Shown: piece after piece, positions 37,393 to 47,573 of the stretch
Numbering within the stretch: position 1 is the first letter of the stretch
How the letters are laid out: each line of letters opens with the position of its first letter
Assembly (NCBI RefSeq): GCF_051020765.1
Contig: NW_027469102.1
Coordinates: 186,001 to 250,000, forward strand
Direction: 5' to 3'
DNA: 64,000 bases
Source: Lasioglossum baleicum
Lineage: Eukaryota > Arthropoda > Insecta > Hymenoptera > Halictidae
Translations under genes and position numbers: made by a program
The notes under the pieces: model-generated
Told to the model about the DNA's origin: nothing
Databases searched by the model: none
Seen by the model: only the letters and a program-made list of their open reading frames with translations

Positions 37393-39368
37393 TGTCACGT
37401 CCGTCACTGTGTTTTTGTTACAGGTACCAAGAGAGAGAAAAGGATGGCACTCAAGAACAGTGACAGACGGACGGTGGATATATGAAAAGTAATTGAGGAG
37501 TGGTCTTTCGTGCCGAGACAGCCGCGGGCTGTCATATGCACTAGGACAACCGATATTGCTATGGATGCAGTCAAGAAGAGAACGTCCGACGCGGTTACAA
37601 GAAGTGTCCGACAAGAATCACGCGCGAGATGATGCAACGAAAACGGTGAGTTTACAGGATTCAGCAATTATACAAGACATTATACGACTCACCGCAATGC
37701 TGTATTAACGCCTAATAATATTGTTGCAGCAGGAACTGGCGGTACTGGCAGTAGGTGTCGTACATCGGGTCTTCTATACAGATGTCCTCGAGGTGGGGAA
37801 GATCTGGCAGAGTTGCTGCTGCTCGGTTCGGGACGACATTAGTGGCCTTGGATGCTGGCCGCAAGACGACACGTTGATGAGCTGGCAGAGGAACGTCACG
37901 GATGATTCGGCAACGGACCCTGGGAACGATGATCGTGTCTCGGCTGTCGTCGTCGTCGGCTATGTCGATTACCTCAGGACGATCGACCGGATGTAGAACT
38001 GGCGTCGGAGCTCGCGAGAGGTCCGCGTGGTTGACCTCTTTAGGAGGGTTGCAAAGGCAACCGTATACAGAAACGTAATCGGACGCGTCACACGGAATGT
38101 GCTCGGTGGTTCCCAGAAGTTCGGTCCACTCGGTAGTGGCAATGATTTGATCGAGCACCGCTTTATTTCTCAACGCGCGTCTCAATTTAGCAAGTTGATA
38201 CTTGCGTCCCGCTCGACGTGGGCGTCGCATGGGTAAGGAATAGTAATGATGGAATATTAATAATATAATGAAAATGAACTTCCACTTGTTATTAACCTTT
38301 TTGGTAGTTAACTCGCTTCACGTCTATAGTGGCGGCTCAGCGTTTCCACTGCGCTCTTTAGACCAATTCTAGACGTGGCACGAGAACTTCTCTATGACTC
38401 GCTTCAAATTCCTTATTGGCGGCTCAGCGTTTCCACTGCGCACTTTAGACCAAGTCCGGATATGTCACGAGTTTAATATATTCGATGCAAGAACTGAATT
38501 GGAAGATGGTGTTGAACTAACACAAGAATAACAAGATCGAAGCACTGGTATAACAACGATATATTAAATAAGAACTGGTAAGTACACTGGTATACAATAT
38601 GTAAGTAATATTATAATAGGAGTAGTAATTGGATTAATGAATAATGGATATTGTAATGTGTTATAGGAATAACGTATGAGAATTAGGACTTGAGTTGAGT
38701 TGAGTTAGAGTTGGAATTGGAATTGGAATTAGGAGTGAAGGATCGACACACTTCACTTTCGCGGAGCTAGACTGAACACGTCTGCTCTTGAAGTCGGAAG
38801 AAGCCGGACTGGCACGTCCGTGCGAGTCGCTCGCTTGGAGCGGACCGTTCGAGTCGCTGGCTGAAGGCGGACTGATGCAAGCGTCCGCTCTGCCTTGCCT
38901 CCTTCGTTCGGAGTGGGGATAGCTGACGCTGCAGTCTCTTTGTTCTTCGGTCGTCGGAGTGGGAGAACCGCTGACGCAACAGCGTCTTCGCTCCCGGGGA
39001 CTGCACGTGCATTTCTGCTGACGGTGCAGTCTCGTGGATGTCCTATTGCCCTCTACGAGCGTGGGACTGCTGATGCAGCAGTCCTTGGACTTCTCGACGT
39101 TTCTAGAAGCTTCTAGATGCTTCCAGAGTGATGCAATACTTTATTGCATTATGTGTCGTGGTGATGGGTTGAAACTGAGGTAAGGTGTTGATCAAGGTGA
39201 AGTTATGGTGATGGGTAGAGACGGAGATAAGGATTAGAACAATAGAATAAATGAGATCTTAATATTATGTTCTTATGTCTAGGGGACGGTGTATGGATCT
39301 TATGCAGATCAGACCTTGTATACATAGTGTGTGTACAAGGCCAACGTCGTACATCGGACGACGTAACA
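37393..39368 (-). repeat. LTR I (3' LTR of E5), 1976 bp
   Basis: Almost identical to LTR K except for at least six differences packed into the outermost ~110 bp of the U5 end (37393-37500). Heat-shock-like array at 39091-39123. Confidence 0.92.
37712..38230 (-). CDS. LTR-encoded 172-aa basic protein (LTR I)
   Basis: Intact. Leu59 instead of Pro (YGCLCNPP), shared with LTR K. In this LTR type the antisense frame, if an 84-bp antisense intron-like segment were removed, would be open for about 140 codons. Confidence 0.6.
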   Translation of the reverse strand: MRRPRRAGRKYQLAKLRRALRNKAVLDQIIATTEWTELLGTTEHIPCDASDYVSVYGCLCNPPKEVNHADLSRAPTPVLHPVDRPEVIDIADDDDSRDTIIVPRVRCRIIRDVPLPAHQRVVLRPASKATNVVPNRAAATLPDLPHLEDICIEDPMYDTYCQYRQFLLQQYY

Positions 39369-39577
39369 CCTCCCAACGCGGAAAAGAAATTTCTTACAAG
39401 GAAGAAATTTCTCGCTCAACACTCGACCTCACATTCATTCATGCGACGCATCGTCCGGGGGTACTCCGCGCAGGGAGCACGGTTCTCGGCGAGTATTTCC
39501 TATATTTGTACGAAACACTGGTCGCACTGAAATGTTGTCGGTGTCGGCACGTGGGGCTGGGGCTGGTTTTATGCAAC

Positions 39578-42109
39578 TTATTTCGCTTTGTTCATTTTGC
39601 ATAGTTGGGTTTTGGGTGGGTGGGGAATCACTGGTGTCACTGTCACTTTTGTCTCAGGTGACGAGATTACGGCTTTGGCACAAACACTCTGCATCTCTAA
39701 TTTGCTTGAGTATTGGTGTCTTCGTCCGAGGAAGAGGTGCTTGAGTTTTCGTCCTCTTCTTCGTCGTCCGTGAGAATTTCGCCTCTTTCTCTTCTTATTC
39801 TGGCAGTGTCTGTTGCTGCCCGATCCAGTGCGAGGAGGAAGCTGCAGTGGATGCATTCCAATATTGGGGTTTCCCTCAATATGGGTTTTGTACACGCGTC
39901 GCATGCGTTCTTCCTTTTCCTTGTAAGAACGTGCGTGTATACGATGACCCTCCTGACTACCGCAGTGAGGCTGCAGGCAAGGCATAGTTCTCTGCCATTT
40001 AGGGAGATTCTGTGTCTGCCATTGTAGCAGAATATTCCCTGGTATCTGTAGATGAAGTCTCCGGCTTTGTTCGCCGATGGTCTCGCCGGTTGTAAGTGTC
40101 CGCACATGTTGATCGTGTTTGTGGATACTGGACACGATGTGGTAGGCGGCTGGGAACAGGCTGGGATTCAGGCTGTAGGAACTTCTTCGAAGTGCTGCTG
40201 TCGTTTGTTCTGTATCTTCCGGCGGTGGAAGGAGATTCTGTCGACGCTGGGTTTCGGATTTCGCTCGCTTATCGGTGTTGACCGGACGCGTGATTATCGC
40301 GGATTCTAATTTCGCGTCAGCGGAGGACTGTAATGAAATCTCCTGGGAGGGTTTCTTATCGCAAATCGCAGGAGACGCTACAATCATTGTTCGCGGGTTA
40401 TTGCAAAGGTATAGTATAATACGAAATTTGTTTCTCCTTTTTGCTGACGCGTATTTTACAGACGTATAATTCCTAGATGGATGGAAATCGCTTTGCGGTG
40501 CACGGATACTTGACCGTTGAGACTGGAAGAGATCATGTTCCGGCGAAAAATCAGAGGTAGGTTTTTGAAATGAAATATAGACTCTCTTTGACTCTGATTT
40601 AGAAATTATCGCGGGATGATCTTTTATGATCGACTCGTATGCTCGGTCTATACGAGGTAGAGTTTTATGCTTTATTTTATGTAGACGTTCTGTCGTCTTT
40701 AGAGAATCAAAGGCGGGGACATTTCCTTTCAACTTAGACTCGGAATAGAAACAATCGGACTTGATACCGGAGCTTGTAGAATAAACCTTCATAGGTTTGA
40801 ATTCGCGGGAGTCTTCTTTGGACTCTGGATTAAAATTGTCGGGATGGTTACCGAATACGTCGGGATGGTTACCGGAATTGAAAAGGTCGGGATGGTTACC
40901 GAATGCGTCGGGATGGTTACCGGAGTTAGTATGAGATTCGGGCTGGTTACCGGAGTTAGAATAATGATCGGGCTGGTTACCGGAGTTAGTATAAGAATCG
41001 GGCTGGTTACCGGAGTTAGTATTGTCGGGATGGTTACCGAATGCGTCGGGATGATACCCGGAATTGGAAAGGTCGGGATGGTTACCGAATACGTCGGGAT
41101 GATACCCGGAAGTAGAATGGTCGGGATGGTTACCGAATACGTCGGGATGATACCCGGAAGTAGAATGGTCGGGATGGTTACCGAATACGTCGGGATGATA
41201 CCCGGAAGTAGTATAAGAATCGGAAGAGTACGACTCGATTTCTTCCATCTCCAATGGGGGCAATCGAAATGAAACTCTTTCCGACGAGGTGTTAAAACAC
41301 CGGAGGCTCGCTTTGCCTTTACGATTGGTGACGACGCAGTCACCCAGGAATACATCCGGCGCTACGTTAACACGGCGGATATATCCCTGTTTAGGTCCTT
41401 CGACGTCGACCGCTATGCACGCAACGGTACGAGGTTCGAGGACGAATTCTTCGGATTTCGGAGGAGTCTTTGTTCGGACTCGATCCTCACGCTCCACGAT
41501 TTGACTTCTCGCAGTGTACTCCGATATCTCTCGAGTCTCCTTCGATTCCGGCCGGCTTTTCACGGCGTTTTTCTCTAGGGAGTACTCGATCGAATCCCGA
41601 GGAGGCATTGAAATAACCTCCGTCACCGGGGCTCTGCAAGGTCTGACCGCGGGTGCACGAGGATTTGAGGAAGACACTCGAACGTTCCTTGCCGAATGTT
41701 CCTCACGCTTGGCGGCTGGAGTTTCAACGAGATCATTGGTCATAGACGAAGGCATTGAAATAACCTCTGCTGCCAATTTATCGCGAGGCTCAGCCGTGGG
41801 CGCGCAAGGGTTCGAGAAGGGAACCCGAATGTTTCCTATCGTAATGTATTCATTCGCAAAGGAGATCTCGGCTCCTGTTCTGAAGAAGGGAGAACCGAGG
41901 ATTCCGTCGATGTTAATTGGGAAGTTTTCTTCCAAGACATGAAATTCGATAGGGTTTTGACCCTGTAAGTGTATTTTAATTTGACCGAGAGTTGGAATGG
42001 ATCCCTCGGTTATTCCTTGGACTTCTATAGTGTTCGTATGATCTATAGGTAGATTTGGTTCTAGACTTGACGCACGAATTAAATTGATCTCCGAACCCGT
42101 GTCTAGCAA
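39578..42109 (-). CDS. pro: Protease ORF of E5 with coding repeats
   Basis: 843 codons. DTGS at the start, ILGSPFF, spacer, linker, repeats, Ser/Lys-rich stretch, then sequence overlapping the cysteine-rich ORF. It ends at 39578 (..KMNKAK) out of frame with the env-tail codons, unlike E4, because of an indel near the 3' end. The N-terminus would come from -1 frameshifting in gag. Confidence 0.75.
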   Translation of the reverse strand: MLDTGSEINLIRASSLEPNLPIDHTNTIEVQGITEGSIPTLGQIKIHLQGQNPIEFHVLEENFPINIDGILGSPFFRTGAEISFANEYITIGNIRVPFSNPCAPTAEPRDKLAAEVISMPSSMTNDLVETPAAKREEHSARNVRVSSSNPRAPAVRPCRAPVTEVISMPPRDSIEYSLEKNAVKSRPESKETREISEYTARSQIVEREDRVRTKTPPKSEEFVLEPRTVACIAVDVEGPKQGYIRRVNVAPDVFLGDCVVTNRKGKASLRCFNTSSERVSFRLPPLEMEEIESYSSDSYTTSGYHPDVFGNHPDHSTSGYHPDVFGNHPDHSTSGYHPDVFGNHPDLSNSGYHPDAFGNHPDNTNSGNQPDSYTNSGNQPDHYSNSGNQPESHTNSGNHPDAFGNHPDLFNSGNHPDVFGNHPDNFNPESKEDSREFKPMKVYSTSSGIKSDCFYSESKLKGNVPAFDSLKTTERLHKIKHKTLPRIDRAYESIIKDHPAIISKSESKRVYISFQKPTSDFSPEHDLFQSQRSSIRAPQSDFHPSRNYTSVKYASAKRRNKFRIILYLCNNPRTMIVASPAICDKKPSQEISLQSSADAKLESAIITRPVNTDKRAKSETQRRQNLLPPPEDTEQTTAALRRSSYSLNPSLFPAAYHIVSSIHKHDQHVRTLTTGETIGEQSRRLHLQIPGNILLQWQTQNLPKWQRTMPCLQPHCGSQEGHRIHARSYKEKEERMRRVYKTHIEGNPNIGMHPLQLPPRTGSGSNRHCQNKKRKRRNSHGRRRRGRKLKHLFLGRRHQYSSKLEMQSVCAKAVISSPETKVTVTPVIPHPPKTQLCKMNKAK
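39697..40107 (-). CDS. Cysteine-rich putative zinc-binding accessory protein (E5), 136 aa
   Basis: Same protein as in E4: MCGH start, C27/H32, three CxxC pairs, acidic C-terminus lengthened by a Ser-rich in-frame insertion (NSSTSSSDED). Retention of frame with a 27-nt length difference supports it as the coding frame of this module. Function unknown. Confidence 0.6.
   Translation of the reverse strand: MCGHLQPARPSANKAGDFIYRYQGIFCYNGRHRISLNGRELCLACSLTAVVRRVIVYTHVLTRKRKNACDACTKPILRETPILECIHCSFLLALDRAATDTARIRRERGEILTDDEEEDENSSTSSSDEDTNTQAN
40840..41215 (-). repeat. Coding tandem repeat (30/48-bp units) in E5
   Basis: Several 48-bp HPD units, then three 30-bp NQP units, then HPD units. Arrangement differs from E1, E2 and E4. 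Confidence 0.85.
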
Positions 42110-42180
42110 AAATTCACACTTCTTTTGTAATTGAGGGGCGGAGATTTTTACGCGCGGAATTGGTGAGTCTGCAGCAAGAT

Positions 42181-43083
42181 TTACTGCTGAGACGAATCGT
42201 CGGACTGGTCGTTCGTCCGGATAGCTGTTTGGGTGCGGGCTGTAGTTTGAGTTGAAGATGCGGCCTCCCGCCTGGGGTTGGCTTCGGTCGGGAGGCCGGA
42301 CTCGTTTCCCGACCTCCTATTATTATTAAAAGCGCGCTTACGGCACTCGTGAATATCGTGCCCGGGGACTTTGCAGTAGTTGCAAAACTTGTTAGGGCTT
42401 GAGGGGCGATTTGTGCGACCATCGCGGTACGTGTTTTGGTCGCGAGGATTATTTTCCCATCGCCGTTGCGGCGTCGGGGAGCGATAAGAGTCCCGGTTTG
42501 AGTTTCTCGAGGACTGCTGAGACAAGTCCGGTCTGTTATCGCGGCGTTCTTGAGTTCGCTCTGGAATGTCACGAGCGGACTCGTACGTGGAACGCTGGCG
42601 ATACGGCCGGTTATCAGAGAAGCTGACTCGGTTTTCTTCGCGGATCAGTTCTCGTCGACGAGTCTGGTCTGACTCATACTGCCTGTAAGCAGAGATGGCT
42701 GCTTCGAAAACAGTGGCAGGATTTCGCGAAGGGCAATGAAGCACTTCGGCACGCAGCTGGGGAAGGAGACCTCGTAGAAAACAATCTACTACGAAGCGAT
42801 CTAGTTCTTCGTAATCAAGGCCAATATCTGTGGCATCTTGAATCGCGGTTCGAAGGTCTTTAACGCGATTGATGAAGTCTAAGATGTGCTCGTTTGGAGC
42901 TTGGAGTACACTCGCGAGATCGCCACGGTACTGGTCAACGAATTTGTATGGGCCCAGTACTGTTCGTAATTTCTCGCATAGTGCAGAAATTGTGAATATG
43001 TGCTGGCCTTCTATAGCGGCATAAGCACGATCGTGGAGTTTATTGCAGAGCAATTTCGTGAGGGCACGCTCTGCAGTGGCCGG
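42181..43083 (-). pseudogene. gag: gag of E5, C-terminal two thirds (interrupted)
   Basis: From ATAERALTK to the stop, including the CCHC knuckle. Separated from the N-terminal third by solo LTR J inserted at the codons for DTVP/ATAE. Confidence 0.88.
42261..42310 (-). promoter_or_regulatory. -1 ribosomal frameshift signal (E5)
   Basis: GGGAAAC at 42310-42304 (sense), spacer 42303-42299, stem arms 42298-42289 and 42270-42261. The downstream -1 frame is open into the protease. Confidence 0.82.
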
Positions 43084-45023
43084 TGTCACGTCCGTCACTG
43101 TGTTTTTGTTACAGGTACCAGGAGAGAGAAAAGAGAACAGTGACAGACGGACGGTTGAGATATTATGATGAAAATGAGGAGTGGTCTTTCGTGCCGAGAC
43201 AGCCGCGGGCTGTCATATGCACTAGGACAACCGATATTGCTATGATGCAGTCAAGAAAAGAACGACCGACGCGGTTACAAGAAGTGTCCGACAAGAATCG
43301 CGCGCGAGAGGATGCAACGAGAACGGTGAGTTTACAGGATTCAGCAATTATACAAGTTATTATACGACTCACCGCAATGTTGTATTAACGCCTAATAATA
43401 TTGTTGCAGCAGGAACTGGCGGTACTGGCAGTAGGTGTCGTACATCGGATCTTCTATACAGATGTCCTCGAGGTGAGGGAGATCTGGCAGAGTTGCTGCT
43501 GCTCGGTTCGGGACGACATTAATGGCCTTGGATGCTGGCCGCAAGATGACACGTTGATGAGCTGGCAGAGGAACGTCACGGATGATTCGGCAACGGACCC
43601 TGGGAACGATGATCGTGTCTCGGCTGTCGTCGTCGTCGGCTATGTCGATCACCTCTGGACAATCGACCGGATGTAGAACTGGCGTCGGAGCTCGCGAGAG
43701 GTCCGCGTGGTTGACCTCTTTAGGAGGGTTGCAAGGGCAACCGTATACAGAAACGTAATCGGACGCGTCACACGGAATGTGCTCGGTGGTTCCCAGAAGT
43801 TCTATCCACTCGGTAGTAGCAATGATTTGATCGAGCACCGCTTTATTTCTTAACGCGCGTCTCAATTTAGCAAATTGATACTTGCGTCCCGCTCGACGTG
43901 GGCGTCGCATGGGTAAGGAATAGTAATGATGGAATATTAATAATATAATGAACTTCCACTTGTTATTAACCTTTTAGGTAGTTAACTCGCTTCACGTCTA
44001 TAGTGGCGGCTCAGCGTTTCCACTGCGCACTTTAGACCAATTCTAGACGTGGCACGAGAACTTCTCTATGACTCGCTTCAAATTCCTTATTGGCGGCTCA
44101 GCGTTTCCACTGCGCACTTTAGACTAAGTCCGGATATGTCACGAGTTTAATATATTCGATGCAAGAACTGAATTGGAAGATGGTGTTGAACTAACACAAG
44201 AATAACAAGATCGAAGCACTGGTATAACAACGATATATTAAATAAGAACTGGTAAGTACACTGGTATACAATATGTAAGTAGTATTATAATAGGAGTAGT
44301 AATTGGATTAATGAATAATGGATATAGTAATATGTTGTAGGAATAATGTATGAGAATTAGGAGTTGAGTTGAGTTGAGTTAGAGTTGGAATTGGAATTGG
44401 AATTAGGAGTGAAGGATCGACACACTTCACTATCGCGGAGCTAGACTGAACACGTCTGCTCTTGAAGCCGGACTGGCGGCTGAGGCCAGGTAGGCACGTC
44501 TGTGCGAGTCGCTGGCTGAAGGCGGACTGATGCAAGCGCCTGCTCTGCCTTGCCTCCTTCGTTCGGAGTGGGGATAGCTGACGCTGCAGTCTCTTTGTTC
44601 TTCAGTCGTCGGAGTGGGAGAACCGCTGACGCAGCAGCGTCTTCGCTCCCGGGGACTGCACGTGCATTTCTGCTGACGCTGCAGTCTCGTGGCTGTCCTA
44701 TTGCCCTCTACGAGCGTGGGACTGCTGATGCAGCAGTCTTTGGACTTCTCGACGTTTCTAGAAGCTTCTAGATGCTTCCAGAGTGATGCAATACTTTATT
44801 GCATTATGTGTCGTGGTGATGGGTTGAAACTGAGGTAAGGTGTTGATCAAGGTGAAGTTATGGTGATGGATAGAGACGGAGATAAGGATTAGAACAATAG
44901 AATATATGAGATCTTAATATTATGTTCTTATGTCTAGGGGACGGTGTATGGATCTTATGCAGATCAGACCTTGAATACATAATGTATGTACAAGGCCAAC
45001 GTCGTACATCGGACGACGTAACA
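43084..45023 (-). repeat. Solo LTR J inside E5 gag, 1940 bp, TSD CCGG
   Basis: A single LTR of the same family flanked by CCGG at 43080-43083 and 45024-45027. The flanks rejoin as continuous gag (GTGGCCGGTACGG). It is the product of LTR-LTR recombination that removed an internal region, so a further full insertion once sat here. Heat-shock-like array at 44746-44778. Confidence 0.92.
43392..43910 (-). CDS. LTR-encoded 172-aa basic protein (LTR J, solo)
   Basis: Intact even though the rest of its element is gone. Variants include Phe13 for Leu (YQFAKL), Ile for Thr near residue 36 (EWIELL) and Ile131 for Thr. Confidence 0.6.
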   Translation of the reverse strand: MRRPRRAGRKYQFAKLRRALRNKAVLDQIIATTEWIELLGTTEHIPCDASDYVSVYGCPCNPPKEVNHADLSRAPTPVLHPVDCPEVIDIADDDDSRDTIIVPRVRCRIIRDVPLPAHQRVILRPASKAINVVPNRAAATLPDLPHLEDICIEDPMYDTYCQYRQFLLQQYY

Positions 45024-45483
45024 CCGGTACGGTGTCACGCGCGCGTTTGCATGCACGTATGAATTGTAGGACGGAAGACGAAGTACCGTCGAATCTAGGG
45101 ACAAGCTCGGCGGCTTGTTTTAGAGCGAAATTACCAGTAGGTTCATACTGTGGGATTTCGCGTGGCTCTGGCGGTGAAGGTTCCCGCATATTAGAGACGT
45201 TACTAGGGCCTGGTGTAGGCGATTGTTGACGTAGGGTTTGACTCGTGATTTGGATGTTATGAAGCTCTTTTCGTATTTCGTCGAGCATATTCTTTTGGTT
45301 TTGTGCGTCTTCTTCATATTTGAAACGCAATTTGGCAATAAAATCAGTTTCTTCTTTGAGATATTGCTCTCTACGGGCGAGGTCTTGCGCGTAAAGGAGT
45401 AACTCTTCCTCGGTCATTGGAGGAAGGTCTGCGTTAGGATCTGCTCGGAGATCCTTTTGAGATCGCGTGATTGGGCGAGACAT
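45024..45483 (-). pseudogene. gag: gag of E5, N-terminal third (interrupted)
   Basis: Start codon at 45483, N-terminal coiled-coil region and start of the capsid-like domain through RARDTVP. The reading frame then enters LTR J. Confidence 0.88.
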
Positions 45484-45575
45484 TTTGAAAGATATGAATG
45501 GGATTTAAGAAATGTGAACTTCGTACTGACACGCGTCGGGGCTTATTAATGCAAATATCGGCGACCACTTCGATG

Positions 45576-45592
45576 TCCTACCGACTGCGCCA
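45576..45592 (-). other. primer binding site, tRNA-Ser type (E5)
   Basis: TGGCGCAGTCGGTAGGA on the minus strand, AATT spacer at 45593-45596. Confidence 0.87.
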
Positions 45593-45596
45593 AATT

Positions 45597-47573
45597 TGTC
45601 ACGTCCGTCACTGTGTTTTTGTTACAGGTACCAGGAGAGAGAAAAGGATGGCACTCAAGAACAGTGACAGACGGACGGTTGAGATATGAAGATTAAAATG
45701 AGGAGTGGTCTTTCGTGCCGAGACAGCCGCGGGCTGTCATATGCACTAGGACAACCGATATTGCTATGGATGCAGTCAAGAAGAGAACGTCCGACGCGGT
45801 TACAAGAAGTGTCCGACAAGAATCACGCGCGAGATGATGCAACGAAAACGGTGAGTTTACAGGATTCAGCAATTATACAAGACATTATACGACTCACCGC
45901 AATGCTGTATTAACGCCTAATAATATTGTTGCAGCAGGAACTGGCGGTACTGGCAGTAGGTGTCGTACATCGGGTCTTCTATACAGATGTCCTCGAGGTG
46001 GGGAAGATCTGGCAGAGTTGCTGCTGCTCGGTTCGGGACGACATTAGTGGCCTTGGATGCTGGCCGCAAGACGACACGTTGATGAGCTGGCAGAGGAACG
46101 TCACGGATGATTCGGCAACGGACCCTGGGAACGATGATCGTGTCTCGGCTGTCGTCGTCGTCGGCTATGTCGATTACCTCAGGACGATCGACCGGATGTA
46201 GAACTGGCGTCGGAGCTCGCGAGAGGTCCGCGTGGTTGACCTCTTTAGGAGGGTTGCAAAGGCAACCGTATACAGAAACGTAATCGGACGCGTCACACGG
46301 AATGTGCTCGGTGGTTCCCAGAAGTTCGGTCCACTCGGTAGTGGCAATGATTTGATCGAGCACCGCTTTATTTCTCAACGCGCGTCTCAATTTAGCAAGT
46401 TGATACTTGCGTCCCGCTCGACGTGGGCGTCGCATGGGTAAGGAATAGTAATGATGGAATATTAATAATATAATGAAAATGAACTTCCACTTGTTATTAA
46501 CCTTTTTGGTAGTTAACTCGCTTCACGTCTATAGTGGCGGCTCAGCGTTTCCACTGCGCTCTTTAGACCAATTCTAGACGTGGCACGAGAACTTCTCTAT
46601 GACTCGCTTCAAATTCCTTATTGGCGGCTCAGCGTTTCCACTGCGCACTTTAGACCAAGTCCGGATATGTCACGAGTTTAATATATTCGATGCAAGAACT
46701 GAATTGGAAGATGGTGTTGAACTAACACAAGAATAACAAGATCGAAGCACTGGTATAACAACGATATATTAAATAAGAACTGGTAAGTACACTGGTATAC
46801 AATATGTAAGTAATATTATAATAGGAGTAGTAATTGGATTAATGAATAATGGATATTGTAATGTGTTATAGGAATAACGTATGAGAATTAGGACTTGAGT
46901 TGAGTTGAGTTAGAGTTGGAATTGGAATTGGAATTAGGAGTGAAGGATCGACACACTTCACTTTCGCGGAGCTAGACTGAACACGTCTGCTCTTGAAGTC
47001 GGAAGAAGCCGGACTGGCACGTCCGTGCGAGTCGCTCGCTTGGAGCGGACCGTTCGAGTCGCTGGCTGAAGGCGGACTGATGCAAGCGTCCGCTCTGCCT
47101 TGCCTCCTTCGTTCGGAGTGGGGATAGCTGACGCTGCAGTCTCTTTGTTCTTCGGTCGTCGGAGTGGGAGAACCGCTGACGCAACAGCGTCTTCGCTCCC
47201 GGGGACTGCACGTGCATTTCTGCTGACGGTGCAGTCTCGTGGATGTCCTATTGCCCTCTACGAGCGTGGGACTGCTGATGCAGCAGTCCTTGGACTTCTC
47301 GACGTTTCTAGAAGCTTCTAGATGCTTCCAGAGTGATGCAATACTTTATTGCATTATGTGTCGTGGTGATGGGTTGAAACTGAGGTAAGGTGTTGATCAA
47401 GGTGAAGTTATGGTGATGGGTAGAGACGGAGATAAGGATTAGAACAATAGAATAAATGAGATCTTAATATTATGTTCTTATGTCTAGGGGACGGTGTATG
47501 GATCTTATGCAGATCAGACCTTGTATACATAGTGTGTGTACAAGGCCAACGTCGTACATCGGACGACGTAACA
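45597..47573 (-). repeat. LTR K (5' LTR of E5), 1977 bp
   Basis: Partner of LTR I. Its U5 end is a hybrid of the two U5 types seen here: CCAGGAGAG as in A, B, C, F, J and the GGATGGCACTCA insertion as in D, E and I. Heat-shock-like array at 47296-47328. Confidence 0.92.
45917..46435 (-). CDS. LTR-encoded 172-aa basic protein (LTR K)
   Basis: Intact and identical in protein to the LTR I version as far as I can see. Confidence 0.6.
   Translation of the reverse strand: MRRPRRAGRKYQLAKLRRALRNKAVLDQIIATTEWTELLGTTEHIPCDASDYVSVYGCLCNPPKEVNHADLSRAPTPVLHPVDRPEVIDIADDDDSRDTIIVPRVRCRIIRDVPLPAHQRVVLRPASKATNVVPNRAAATLPDLPHLEDICIEDPMYDTYCQYRQFLLQQYY

Larger units (their letters stand above)
37393..47573 (-). 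mobile_element. LTR element copy E5, complete, carries a nested solo LTR, TSD ATCC
   Basis: Minus-strand order: 5' LTR K (47573-45597), PBS, gag split by solo LTR J, frameshift signal, protease ORF, cysteine-rich ORF, 3' LTR I (39368-37393). Target duplication ATCC at 37389-37392 and 47574-47577, inside minisatellite units. Without LTR J and one CCGG copy the element is about 8.2 kb. No RT, RNase H or integrase. Confidence 0.92.
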
